From assembly GCF_031432975.1 (NCBI RefSeq), contig NZ_CP133838.1, positions 868,001 to 932,000 of the forward strand: 64,000 nucleotides of DNA, in the 5' to 3' direction. A model generated the notes under the pieces. It was not told where the DNA came from, did no database searches, and was given only the letters and a program-made list of their open reading frames with translations. Made by a program: the position numbers and the translations under genes. This document shows, in pieces, positions 1 through 7,514 of this stretch. The stretch is from Buttiauxella selenatireducens. Its GTDB lineage: Bacteria > Pseudomonadota > Gammaproteobacteria > Enterobacterales > Enterobacteriaceae. Each line of letters starts with the position of its first letter. Position 1 is the first letter of the stretch.

Positions 1-1229
1 AGGCTGAACTGCTGGCGACGCAGTTACGCTGTTTTGGCTTTATTTGTTATGTCTTCACCAACACGGCTGATTTTACCAGGGCGGTCATCTCGCAGCCTCC
101 GTCGGTGGTGATTATGGACGTCAGTTTCCCCGAACACGCTTACGGCGGCCCGCTGGCGATGTCCGATCTGAAAAATAAAGTCGGGACGCCTTTCCCGGTG
201 CTCTATCTTTCCTGCCACAGCCATTTCCATGCCCGTATCAATGCGATCAAAGCCGGGTGCGATGGTTACTACGTGAAGCCCGCGGCCACCACCGATTTGG
301 TGCAAGAGCTGCATCGTTTAACGCAGCCTGCGCTGAAAAAGCCGTATCAGGTTTTGTTGATTGATGATGAACCGGAAGTCGCGCAGTACAACGCAGAAAT
401 GTTGCGGATGGCGGGCATGGAGGTCCACGTTCTGACGCGAGTGCCTCTTCTGCTGAATGTGCTCAATACGCATCCGATCGACATTGTGCTGATGGATTTC
501 CATATGCCGGAATTCAGCGGCGAAGAGCTGACAAAACTGATCCGCCAGATCCCGCAACACATCGGTTTACCCATCGCCTATCTGTCCAGCGAAACCAATA
601 AAAAGACCCAGTTTGGCGCAATGAGCACCGGGGCGGAAGATTTCATCATCAAGCAGGCTGATCCGCAGGAGCTGATTAACGCGGTCTCTATTCGCGCAGA
701 AAGAATGCGTACCCTGCGTGCGCGTATGTCGCAGGACAGTTTGACCGGGCTGTATAACCACTCGACCACCACCCATTATCTGGAAAGTGCGATTACCGAA
801 TCCAACTATAGCGGCGTGCCTTTCAGCCTGGTGATGGTCGATTTGGATCACTTCAAAAGCATCAATGATACTTACGGCCATGTGGCTGGCGACCAGGTGA
901 TCCTCGGGATTTCACAGCTATTTTCGCATCGCCTGCGCAGCACCGATATTGTCGGGCGTTACGGCGGGGAAGAGTTTGCGATAATTATGCCGAAGACGAC
1001 GAAAGAGCAGGCGGCGGCGGTTGTGGAACGGCTACGTCTGGGGTTTGAAAAAATCCACTTCTCGGTGAACCAGACCCGCTTTAGCAACACGTTCAGCGCC
1101 GGAATTGCGTCCTGGCTGCCGGGCGACGAAATCGAAACCATTCGCGAGCGTGCCGATCAGGCGTTGTATTGTGCCAAACAGCAAGGCCGCAATCGTTATT
1201 GCCTGGCTGACGATAAGGATGTCGCATGA
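1..1229 (+). CDS. REC-REC-GGDEF response regulator (5' truncated by window edge)
   Basis: The reading frame is open from the window edge (first full codon at base 3), so the true start lies upstream and this is the C-terminal roughly 409 residues. Seen: a first receiver domain with acceptor Asp in VVIMDVSF and Lys in YVKPAA, a second receiver starting VLLIDDEPE with acceptor Asp in VLMDFHMP and Lys in FIIKQA, then a GGDEF domain (DSLTGLYN, DLDHFKSINDTYGH, active loop GGEEF). An RSTD motif five residues before GGEEF fits the RxxD inhibitory c-di-GMP site. Inferred role: phosphorylation-controlled diguanylate cyclase. The 4-base overlap with the next CheW gene (ATGA) points to output from a chemosensory array, as with WspR, but the kinase gene is not in view. 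Confidence 0.88.
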   Translation, partial: AELLATQLRCFGFICYVFTNTADFTRAVISQPPSVVIMDVSFPEHAYGGPLAMSDLKNKVGTPFPVLYLSCHSHFHARINAIKAGCDGYYVKPAATTDLVQELHRLTQPALKKPYQVLLIDDEPEVAQYNAEMLRMAGMEVHVLTRVPLLLNVLNTHPIDIVLMDFHMPEFSGEELTKLIRQIPQHIGLPIAYLSSETNKKTQFGAMSTGAEDFIIKQADPQELINAVSIRAERMRTLRARMSQDSLTGLYNHSTTTHYLESAITESNYSGVPFSLVMVDLDHFKSINDTYGHVAGDQVILGISQLFSHRLRSTDIVGRYGGEEFAIIMPKTTKEQAAAVVERLRLGFEKIHFSVNQTRFSNTFSAGIASWLPGDEIETIRERADQALYCAKQQGRNRYCLADDKDVA

Positions 1230-1750
1230 GCGAGCCATTAGAGCAAATCCTCAGTCACTATCAGGACGAAAACCGCGAAATTGCCAATGTTGACGAGCCG
1301 CAATGCAGCCTGGTGTTATTCAAAGTCGCGGATAAAAATTTTGCGTTTTATGGCGCACAAATCAAAGAGATCCTCGCTGACCGTCCGGTGTCCTGGGTGC
1401 CTGGTTGCCCGCCAACGCTTGAAGGGGTGATCAATCATCGGGGGCGCGTTGAGTCAGTGATTAACATTAATCAACTGGTTGAAGCGCCTGCGTCGGATAG
1501 CGTGGGCAAGCGCTCGATCCTGATGGGGCGCGGGCAGAAAATGCAAAGCGGGATCCTGGTCGATAAGTTAGTGGATGTGCTGGATGTCGCTGAAAGCCTG
1601 ATTCATCCTGCCGGTGACCCTTTATCGGCCGCGATGCAGGAAGTTGTGGTAGGGATTGTTCCGATAGGGTCTGAGTATTACGCCCTGCTGGATTTGAATT
1701 TAATTTTTGAGCGTTATCTGGAAACCAGTGGTTATGGCCCACTCTCTTAA
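1226..1750 (+). CDS. CheW-type chemosensory adaptor
   Basis: 174-residue protein with one CheW domain (about residues 25-165). The conserved core is visible as PGCPPTLEGVINHRGRV followed by ESVININQL, the region that in CheW contacts receptor tips and the CheA P5 domain. A roughly 25-residue N-terminal extension precedes the domain. The ATG overlaps the stop of the GGDEF regulator by 4 bases, so the two are translationally coupled. Inferred role: links a chemoreceptor to a CheA-type kinase whose gene should lie upstream of the window. E. coli flagellar CheW sits elsewhere, next to cheA and tar, so this is a second system. Confidence 0.85.
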   Translation: MSEPLEQILSHYQDENREIANVDEPQCSLVLFKVADKNFAFYGAQIKEILADRPVSWVPGCPPTLEGVINHRGRVESVININQLVEAPASDSVGKRSILMGRGQKMQSGILVDKLVDVLDVAESLIHPAGDPLSAAMQEVVVGIVPIGSEYYALLDLNLIFERYLETSGYGPLS

Positions 1751-2090
1751 ACTTGCCGCAGTGCGCATCACGCTTGGGGCGCAGTACTTCTATATTCCTG
1801 CCGCCCAGGTACAGCGTTGTGCGCTGGTGGATGATGAAACCCCTGATATCCCACGTTTTAGCCAATGGCTAGGGTTGCCTGATGAACCCGAGCAGGGGTT
1901 GCATCTTCATTTATGGGTGCCTGCCAGCATGGTGGACGAGGGATGGCATTTCTGGGGTGAGCTGGAAAATGTGACGCTACAGGCGGGTGATATTTTCCCT
2001 CTGCCTGAACTGGTACAGCTTTGCAGCACGTTACCGGCGTTACGTGCATTAGTGAAAGATAAGAGTTTTAGCCCGTTGTTAAGCTGGTAG
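1734..2090 (+). CDS. Small divergent CheW-like protein
   Basis: 118 residues from the ATG at 1734, overlapping the upstream cheW-like gene by 17 bases in another frame. A TTG at 1707 would add nine residues and cannot be excluded. The start (LAAVRITLGAQYFYIPAAQVQRC) resembles the first strands of a CheW domain, but the central conserved PGCPPxxxGxxxxRG region is absent, so it would be a partial or degenerate CheW fold. It is the last gene of the run of overlapping genes, and no gene follows on this strand for about 170 bases. Function unknown; possibly an accessory adaptor of the same array. Confidence 0.6.
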   Translation: MAHSLKLAAVRITLGAQYFYIPAAQVQRCALVDDETPDIPRFSQWLGLPDEPEQGLHLHLWVPASMVDEGWHFWGELENVTLQAGDIFPLPELVQLCSTLPALRALVKDKSFSPLLSW

Positions 2091-2259
2091 ACGATTGCGT
2101 TCGAAGGGGGATGCCGCTCTTGCTTATCCCTCCGACGAGCGTCACGTGCCATATCTCAAATGTCATATCCGGTAGGGGAAGTTGTATTTAAAATATGTTA
2201 GAAACGAGCCTGAACACCGCTTTCGTCTATGCATAATTTTAAAAAGGTAATTCTGCTTT

Positions 2260-3276
2260 ATGTCCGACAATCTTATCGAGCGCATTTCCACGGCGTTAGA
2301 ATCTGAGTATACCCTCGAAGGTCTTGTCCGACAGCTGCTTGAAATGCTCGAACTGGTCACCAATATGGAGTCAACTTACCTGACTCGCATTGAACCGGAT
2401 GGCAGCTTCCAACATATCCTGTTTTCCCGTAACACCCGACAAATGCAGATCCCTGAAGGGCTTTCGGTGCCCTGGGGCGATACGCTTTGCAAACGTGCGC
2501 TGGATGAAGGAAGACGCTATACCAGTGATGTTGCCAATATTTGGGGCGATTCCCAGGCTGCGAAAGCGTTGGGGATCACGACGTATGTCAGTACGCCAGT
2601 GACGCTTGCTGATGGCTCCCTTTATGGCACGCTTTGCGCGGCCAGCTCAGAAACCCGAGTGTTGAACGAGCGCAGTGAACAAGTGCTGCACCTCTTTGCG
2701 CAGCTGATTGCTCAGCAGATTCAGAATGAGCGGCTGTTGCAGCAGTTACAGCAGGCAAATATCGCGCTGACAGCCGCCAGTTATACTGATGAGCTGACGG
2801 GATTACCCAATCGCCGGGCGGTGTTTGAGCAATTACCAAAACTCTTTTCCAGGGCCAGAAAGGAAGCGCGTTATGTGCTACTGGCCTTTGCCGATCTCGA
2901 TGATTTTAAAGAAATTAATGATATCCATGGTCATGAGGCTGGCGATGACTTCTTGTGTGAAATAGGCCAGCGTTTGCAAAAGGGCACTCGCCCTGACGAG
3001 GTCATTGGACGCGTCGGTGGCGATGAGTTTATCGTGGCGGGATTTGGGCCGTCAGATACTGACGAAGCACAACAAGCTGCGCAGGCCTTCAACATTCGCC
3101 TCGCGAACTTGCTGACCGGCGAGTTTCAGCTACATTCCATTGTGATTAATTATGCAGGCCCGAGTATCGGCGTCGTCGCGGTCAATCCGGCTGAGACAGA
3201 CCACGATACGGCTTTGCGTGAAGCCGATACGGCGATGTATCTCGAAAAGGCACATCGCCGGGGTCATGATTATTAA
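2260..3276 (+). CDS. GAF-GGDEF diguanylate cyclase, DgcP (YeaP)-like
   Basis: 338 residues. An N-terminal GAF domain (about 20-165; VRQLLEMLELVTNMESTYLT, then STPVTLADGSLYGTLCAASS) is followed by a GGDEF domain (about 172-335) with DELTGLPNRRA, DLDDFKEINDIHGHEAGDD and an intact GGDEF loop. The whole protein aligns with E. coli DgcP (YeaP) without large gaps. The segment before the loop reads TRPDEVIGR, so the usual RxxD inhibitory site is not intact and product inhibition may be weak. Expected to make c-di-GMP from two GTP in the cytoplasm. It is separated by 169 bases from the chemosensory genes, so it probably has its own promoter. E. coli dgcP lies elsewhere, so this is a moved gene or a paralogue. 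Confidence 0.88.
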   Translation: MSDNLIERISTALESEYTLEGLVRQLLEMLELVTNMESTYLTRIEPDGSFQHILFSRNTRQMQIPEGLSVPWGDTLCKRALDEGRRYTSDVANIWGDSQAAKALGITTYVSTPVTLADGSLYGTLCAASSETRVLNERSEQVLHLFAQLIAQQIQNERLLQQLQQANIALTAASYTDELTGLPNRRAVFEQLPKLFSRARKEARYVLLAFADLDDFKEINDIHGHEAGDDFLCEIGQRLQKGTRPDEVIGRVGGDEFIVAGFGPSDTDEAQQAAQAFNIRLANLLTGEFQLHSIVINYAGPSIGVVAVNPAETDHDTALREADTAMYLEKAHRRGHDY

Positions 3277-3287
3277 CCTCATTATCA

Positions 3288-3383
3288 ACCCAAAATAATT
3301 CGAGTGGCATCGCGGCGGCAAGAGAACAAGCCCCTGGGCGCGTGAGCGCAGCCAACAAAGAGGCCGCTTGAAGTATGACGGGT
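3288..3383. repeat. Short (internally deleted) ERIC element
   Basis: The left end reads ACCCAAAATAATTCGAGTGG and the right end CTTGAAGTATGACGGGT. These are imperfect terminal inverted repeats of the ERIC type. Between them are GGCGGCAAG, CCCCTGGGC and GAGCGCAGCCAAC, which are ERIC motifs, but the central ACTTACxxxxGTAAG segment is missing. At about 96 bases it fits the deletion variants known for ERIC (full length about 127). It ends 14 bases before the yqeF start codon, so it lies in the yqeF leader. Confidence 0.7.
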
Positions 3384-3397
3384 TTTGCGAGAATACA

Positions 3398-4579
3398 ATG
3401 AAAGATGTCGTCATCGTGGGAGCCGCGCGTACGCCCATAGGCTGCTTTCAGGGGGCGCTAGCCCCACGCAGTGCCTCGGAATTGGGCAGTGCGGTAGTGA
3501 AAGCGCTGCTCGAACGCAGTGGCGTTAGCGAGCAAGAAGTCGACGAAGTGATTCTCGGCCAGGTGCTGACCGCTGGAGCGGGCCAAAATCCCGCACGACA
3601 GACCGCGTTAAATAGCGGTTTACCGTGGTCAGTTTCGGCTATCACCATCAATGATGTGTGTGGTTCCGGTCTAAAAGCGTTGCACCTGGCGACCCAGGCT
3701 ATTCAATGCGGTGAAGCGGATGTCGTGATTGCCGGAGGCCAGGAGAATATGAGCCGGGCACCGCACGTGCTGGCCGACAGCCGCAATGGCGCAGGTTTGG
3801 GAAATAGCCAGCTTATCGACAGTCTGGTGCATGACGGGCTGTGGGATGCATTCAATGATTACCATATGGGCGTCACCGCAGAAAACCTCGCCCGTGAGTA
3901 CGGAATTAGCCGCGAAAGTCAGGATGCCTATGCGTTGGCGTCGCAGCACAAAGCGCGGGCGGCAATTGATGCCGGGCGTTTTAAAGATGAAATTGTGCCG
4001 GTGACGGTCGAGCTTAATGCCGGTCAATCGGTCATTGTCGATACCGACGAACAGCCGCAAACCGATGCCAGCGCGGAAGCCCTGGCGCAGTTGCGCCCAA
4101 CGTTTGATAGCCTGGGCAGCGTGACTGCCGGAAATGCCTCTTCGATTAATGATGGCGCAGCCGCCGTGTTAATGATGAGCGCCAGTAAAGCGGAAGAGTT
4201 GAATTTGCCGGTTTTGGCGCGCATCCGGGCATTTGCCAGCGTCGGTGTCGACCCTGCATACATGGGGATTGCACCCGTGACGGCAACACGGCGCTGCCTT
4301 GATCGTGCTGGCTGGACGCTCGATGAGTTGGATCTTATCGAAGCAAATGAAGCGTTTGCGGCACAAGCGCTTTCTGTTGGCAAAATGCTGGAATGGGATG
4401 AGCGTAAGGTCAATGTTAACGGTGGGGCGTTGGCGCTTGGGCATCCTATTGGCGCGTCAGGCTGCCGTATTCTGGTTTCGCTGGTTCATGAGATGATCAA
4501 ACGCGATGCCAAAAAGGGGCTGGCAACATTGTGTATTGGTGGTGGGCAGGGTGTGGCTTTGGCCATAGAGCGCGACTAA
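3398..4579 (+). CDS. yqeF: Acetyl-CoA C-acetyltransferase (thiolase) YqeF
   Basis: 393 residues, the same length as E. coli YqeF. The ATG at 3398 was chosen because MKDVVIVGAARTPIG is the family start; an upstream TTG at 3368 would lie inside the ERIC repeat. Thiolase landmarks: nucleophilic Cys88 in INDVCGSGLKAL, GGQENMS, NEAFAAQAL, the catalytic His in GHPIGASG and the C-terminal catalytic Cys in LCIGGGQG. It condenses or cleaves acetoacetyl-CoA. Its physiological role in E. coli is not well defined. It is followed by a strong terminator, so it is probably a single-gene unit. In E. coli yqeF also sits next to the kdu genes, so the context is conserved. Confidence 0.96.
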   Translation: MKDVVIVGAARTPIGCFQGALAPRSASELGSAVVKALLERSGVSEQEVDEVILGQVLTAGAGQNPARQTALNSGLPWSVSAITINDVCGSGLKALHLATQAIQCGEADVVIAGGQENMSRAPHVLADSRNGAGLGNSQLIDSLVHDGLWDAFNDYHMGVTAENLAREYGISRESQDAYALASQHKARAAIDAGRFKDEIVPVTVELNAGQSVIVDTDEQPQTDASAEALAQLRPTFDSLGSVTAGNASSINDGAAAVLMMSASKAEELNLPVLARIRAFASVGVDPAYMGIAPVTATRRCLDRAGWTLDELDLIEANEAFAAQALSVGKMLEWDERKVNVNGGALALGHPIGASGCRILVSLVHEMIKRDAKKGLATLCIGGGQGVALAIERD

Positions 4580-4634
4580 CCAAGTAACCTGCATCCTGAA
4601 GTAGCTTGTTTACATTAAATTTTCTTACCTAAAC

Positions 4635-4670
4635 AAAAAGCACCTTTATCGTAAAGGTGCTTTTTATTTT
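4635..4670 (+). terminator. Rho-independent terminator after yqeF
   Basis: Fourteen-base perfect stem (AAAAAGCACCTTTA, loop TCG, then the complement) running into a T-rich tract TTTTTATTTT. It begins 55 bases after the yqeF stop codon. The A-tract on the left arm means it could also terminate leftward transcription. Confidence 0.9.
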
Positions 4671-4886
4671 AAATACGTCACATTCTGCTGTGGTTTTATT
4701 TAATTAGATCACATTATTTCCACTTAATATCCTTCCTGACTCATTAATTTACCCTCTCATGTTTTGTGGTTATCTTTCTTTTTTTATAAGAAAACAGACA
4801 GTATTCCACGCGGTATTATTTCAATCCTAATAGCTTCACACTCATTTTCTGACTAAAGACAAATCAGGATTGTTCTTATGTAAATT

Positions 4887-4918
4887 AAATAAAACATTAT
4901 TGAAATAATGTTTTATTT
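4887..4918. promoter_or_regulatory. Long AT-rich palindrome, candidate double KdgR box upstream of kdgM
   Basis: A 15-base arm AAATAAAACATTATT, 2-base spacer, then its exact complement. Each half together with the centre gives a KdgR-like GAAA-N5-TTTT pattern (TTGAAATAATGTTTTA and its mirror). It lies about 200 bases before the kdgM start in an AT-rich stretch (4675-5080) that otherwise shows no gene. Likely a regulator-binding site; KdgR is the obvious candidate from context, but the sequence alone does not prove which protein binds. Confidence 0.55.
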
Positions 4919-5086
4919 ATGTTTTTGAACAATTGGTTGTGATGTTGATCGCTAAACAATAGGTTTTGATCTTTGTTTTGTTGATAGTCGTCACGAAGAT
5001 TACCAGGTGTGTATTTTGACATAAGTATTTACGATCTCGATCACTAAAATATTGTTTAATTATAAATAAAATTCAGTTTCATAAAA

Positions 5087-5104
5087 ATGAAACAATATTT
5101 CAAT
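5087..5104. promoter_or_regulatory. KdgR-type operator at kdgM
   Basis: ATGAAACAATATTTCAAT is a near-perfect palindrome with the GAAA/TTTC half-sites of the KdgR consensus. It ends 15 bases before the chosen kdgM start. Repressor binding here would block the transcription start or elongation of kdgM. The first ATG of the longer possible kdgM frame lies inside this operator, which argues against that start. Confidence 0.7.
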
Positions 5105-5119
5105 AAAGGGAATGCGATT

Positions 5120-5806
5120 ATGTTGAAGAAAGCTCTGGGCGTGGTTGTTCTCTGTGGTGTGAGTATTGCTGCGCAAGCCGTCACTGTTGATTTACGTCAC
5201 GAATATGTTGATGCTGGCTCGAATGGCGACCGTGTAGCGGTATCTCACCGTTTCGCTAACGGCCTTGGATTCGGTGTAGAAGCTAAATGGAAATCTGGCG
5301 GTACGGATAAAGACCAGCCATTTAGTGACATTGTTGGCAGCGGCCATGAAGAATCCATTAACTGGCGTTGGAAAGCGACAGAGAATATTGCTCTGACACC
5401 GGGTTTAAATATTGACAGTAACGACAGCAAAACCACTTGGAAGCCTTACTTACATGCGCAATATAGCTTCGATAATGGTTTTTATGTTGCGGCACGTTAT
5501 CGTTTTGAATACACCCGTTATCCGAATGACAATACTAAAAATGAAGACGATAAAGTGAATCGTGGCGATCTCTGGGCTGGTTTTGCTCTCGGTGACTGGC
5601 GTACCGAGTTGAACTATGTTTATGCGAAGAGTGAGCATCAAATTCGTTCTAATAACGACAAAGACTCAGATGAATATAACGTGAAGGTGGCTTATAAAAT
5701 CGATAAGAACTGGGCGCCGTATGCAGAATTAGGTAACGTTGCGGGGAGTAAATCTACTGATGAACGCCAGACGCGTTATCGTGTAGGTGTGGCGTACTCT
5801 TTCTAA
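5120..5806 (+). CDS. kdgM: Oligogalacturonate-specific outer-membrane porin, KdgM family
   Basis: 228 residues from the ATG at 5120. This start has AAAGGG upstream and gives a clean signal peptide (MLKKALGVVVLCGVSIAAQA, cleavage before VTVDLRHEY). An earlier in-frame ATG at 5087 lies within the operator palindrome. The mature part has KdgM features: YRHE-like first strand, SHRFANGLGFGVEAKW, alternating aromatic beta strands and a terminal Phe (RYRVGVAYSF). It forms a small beta-barrel that admits acidic oligosaccharides into the periplasm. It stands alone between a long regulatory region and its own terminator. Some family members (NanC) prefer sialic acid; the neighbouring pectin genes favour oligogalacturonides. 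Confidence 0.88.
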   Translation: MLKKALGVVVLCGVSIAAQAVTVDLRHEYVDAGSNGDRVAVSHRFANGLGFGVEAKWKSGGTDKDQPFSDIVGSGHEESINWRWKATENIALTPGLNIDSNDSKTTWKPYLHAQYSFDNGFYVAARYRFEYTRYPNDNTKNEDDKVNRGDLWAGFALGDWRTELNYVYAKSEHQIRSNNDKDSDEYNVKVAYKIDKNWAPYAELGNVAGSKSTDERQTRYRVGVAYSF

Positions 5807-5849
5807 TACTTTTAATCTCCCGTTTTGTATCTAATTAATATCTTTTCTG

Positions 5850-5879
5850 GCCTCTGCGTTGTTAGCAGGGGCTTTTTAT
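5850..5879 (+). terminator. Terminator after kdgM
   Basis: Stem GCCTCTGC / GCAGGGGC (one G-T pair) with a 7-base loop followed by TTTTTAT, 43 bases after the kdgM stop codon. Confidence 0.85.
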
Positions 5880-5907
5880 ATATGAATAAAAGCACTTCAA
5901 TTCACAT

Positions 5908-5932
5908 ATAAAAAAGCCCTCGATGAGAGGGC
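5908..5932 (-). terminator. Terminator after ogl
   Basis: Read on the minus strand: GCCCTC, loop TCATC, GAGGGC, then TTTTTTAT. It lies 24 bases beyond the ogl stop codon and faces the kdgM terminator, so the two convergent genes are insulated from each other. Confidence 0.88.
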
Positions 5933-5955
5933 AAAGGCCTTACAGGGCACATATA

Positions 5956-7134
5956 TTATTTGGCTGAGATTAATTCTGGGTTAGCGGGCATTTTCGCAAT
6001 ATACAGTGCAGGCTTACCGTCTTTATCAGAGCTGAAAAGAATCGCGCTATCATCCGGCGTAAATGAAGGATGTGGATGCGTGACCTGGCGGCTATTCGCA
6101 AATGTTGCCCAGGATGTATCGTGGCGTGCGACGCGGAACCAGGCTTTTTTCGCCACATCGAAGGCATACAAATACGGGTCGTTGTCGATGGTGTAACCGC
6201 CGGTGTCTTTCACATCCACTGGCGTACCGGAACCATCACCGACTAACAACGTGCCATCAAAGTTACTCATCAGATGGGAACACGCTGGCATCTGCATCAC
6301 TTCTGCGTTAACACCCGTTTCTGGGTTGTAGCTATAAATGGTACGACCTTGCTGACCTTTCAGATAAGAAACGTATATCAAAGATGAACCGTTTGGCACC
6401 CAGAACTCATGCGTGCAGCTTTCACCTTCCGCATGTTCTTTTACTTTACGCACGTTGCTGCCATCTTCGTTGACCATCCACATACGCGCATCAACCAGAT
6501 CGTGTGGGCCTTCATGGCAAAATGCGACGGTGTTGTCATCGAATGGGCGATAAATTGGATGGCCGAGCCAGTTTTTCTCCTGGTGGATCACGGCACTTTC
6601 GCCGGTTTGCAGATCAACTCGCAGCAGGCGGCAGTGGGGGCCTTTGTGGAAGAAGTCGTGGAAGATTTTCCAGTCGTTCAACGGAACCCAGTCGTCTTTA
6701 GAAATTTCGATGCCGACTAATTTGGTGCAATCGCTGTTAGCAACCCAGGTGCCGTAACCGACCCAATCCGCCGGTACGCGATAAACTTCTCGTTCAACCT
6801 GAGTCTCAAGATTGACTTCCAGTAACGTGCGCTCGTTTTTCACGTAATAGAGGGATTTGTCATCCGGGGAGAGGAAACCACCAAACGTATTGTCGCCGGT
6901 GCCTTCAGTTAATTGCACCGCTTCGCCTGCAGCGATATCCAGCAGATAGTAGTTCCAGTTGCCATCAAATTCCCCAGCAAACAGTAACTTACTACCATCA
7001 TTGGTAAAGCACTTTTGATAGAAGTAATTACGATGACACGTCACTTCTGGTGGCGTTAGGCGGGTAACTTCGACGCCTGTGTCTGGGTCCTGGCTTACTT
7101 CGTAAACCAGTTTAACCCGCATACCTTTGGCCAT
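5956..7134 (-). CDS. ogl: Oligogalacturonate lyase (PL22 family)
   Basis: 392 residues from the ATG at 7134, which has GGAGGAAG immediately upstream; an upstream ATG at 7146 would overlap that ribosome site. The protein is a seven-bladed-propeller lyase with WD/TolB-like repeats (for example GEFDGNWNYYLLDIAAGE) and no signal peptide, so it is cytoplasmic. The manganese-binding motif of the family is visible as QVTHPHPSF near residue 350, with a further His in CSHLMSNFDG. It cleaves short oligogalacturonides to 4-deoxy-5-keto uronates by beta-elimination. It is divergent from kduD across a region holding KdgR-like and CRP-like sites. E. coli K-12 lacks ogl. Confidence 0.93.
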   Translation of the reverse strand: MAKGMRVKLVYEVSQDPDTGVEVTRLTPPEVTCHRNYFYQKCFTNDGSKLLFAGEFDGNWNYYLLDIAAGEAVQLTEGTGDNTFGGFLSPDDKSLYYVKNERTLLEVNLETQVEREVYRVPADWVGYGTWVANSDCTKLVGIEISKDDWVPLNDWKIFHDFFHKGPHCRLLRVDLQTGESAVIHQEKNWLGHPIYRPFDDNTVAFCHEGPHDLVDARMWMVNEDGSNVRKVKEHAEGESCTHEFWVPNGSSLIYVSYLKGQQGRTIYSYNPETGVNAEVMQMPACSHLMSNFDGTLLVGDGSGTPVDVKDTGGYTIDNDPYLYAFDVAKKAWFRVARHDTSWATFANSRQVTHPHPSFTPDDSAILFSSDKDGKPALYIAKMPANPELISAK

Positions 7135-7190
7135 AACTTCCTCCATGTAATCTGTTGAAATTCATGTTTGAACAATTGGTATCAATTTAT

Positions 7191-7208
7191 CAAAACATTG
7201 TTTCAAAG
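7191..7208. promoter_or_regulatory. KdgR-type operator upstream of ogl
   Basis: CAAAACATTGTTTCAAAG; on the minus strand CTTTGAAACAATGTTTTG. It carries the GAAA and TTTT half-sites with 5-base spacing and lies 57 bases before the ogl start. Confidence 0.68.
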
Positions 7209-7210
7209 TG

Positions 7211-7226
7211 TGTGATTGCATTCACT
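7211..7226. promoter_or_regulatory. CRP-type site in the ogl-kduD intergenic region
   Basis: TGTGATTGCATTCACT matches the CRP pattern TGTGA-N6-TCACA at nine of ten conserved bases. It sits directly beside the ogl KdgR-type box, as expected for a catabolite-controlled sugar-acid gene. Confidence 0.65.
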
Positions 7227-7334
7227 AAACCGCAACTCATCTCACAATTCGTCAGGAATACAAAGAGGTCGGCAGGAGGGGAGCGGAGGCTAACCGTGAT
7301 CCCAATATCAAATTTGACAAGTATCCTCTAAAAG

Positions 7335-7351
7335 TTGAAACAACGTTTCAT
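7335..7351. promoter_or_regulatory. KdgR-type operator 1 upstream of kduD
   Basis: TTGAAACAACGTTTCAT contains the perfect palindrome TGAAAC-AAC-GTTTCA. It is 163 bases before the kduD start. The same core (TGAAACAACGTTTCA) occurs in front of kdgF at 14328-14342. Confidence 0.72.
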
Positions 7352-7357
7352 TTATAT

Positions 7358-7374
7358 TTGAAAAGCAGTTTCAA
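7358..7374. promoter_or_regulatory. KdgR-type operator 2 upstream of kduD
   Basis: TTGAAAAGCAGTTTCAA, a palindrome with TTGAAA/TTTCAA half-sites, begins 6 bases after the neighbouring box. The centres are 23 bases apart, about two helical turns, so two dimers could bind the same face. Confidence 0.6.
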
Positions 7375-7514
7375 CAAGATTACTATTAACCCATCAAAGA
7401 TTACGGAACAGGTTTTTTACCGTAAGTGATTTCTGAAACGCGCAGTTAGCGCGAATAAAATTTTCCCCAAAATGCTTGCGCTAACAGCAGGCCCGTATAA
7501 AAAAGGAAACCTAC

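Noticed and set aside
5087-5119. Earlier in-frame ATG for kdgM
   Set aside because: It lies within a KdgR-type palindrome, and it would place eleven polar residues ahead of the signal peptide; the ATG at 5120 has a proper ribosome site.
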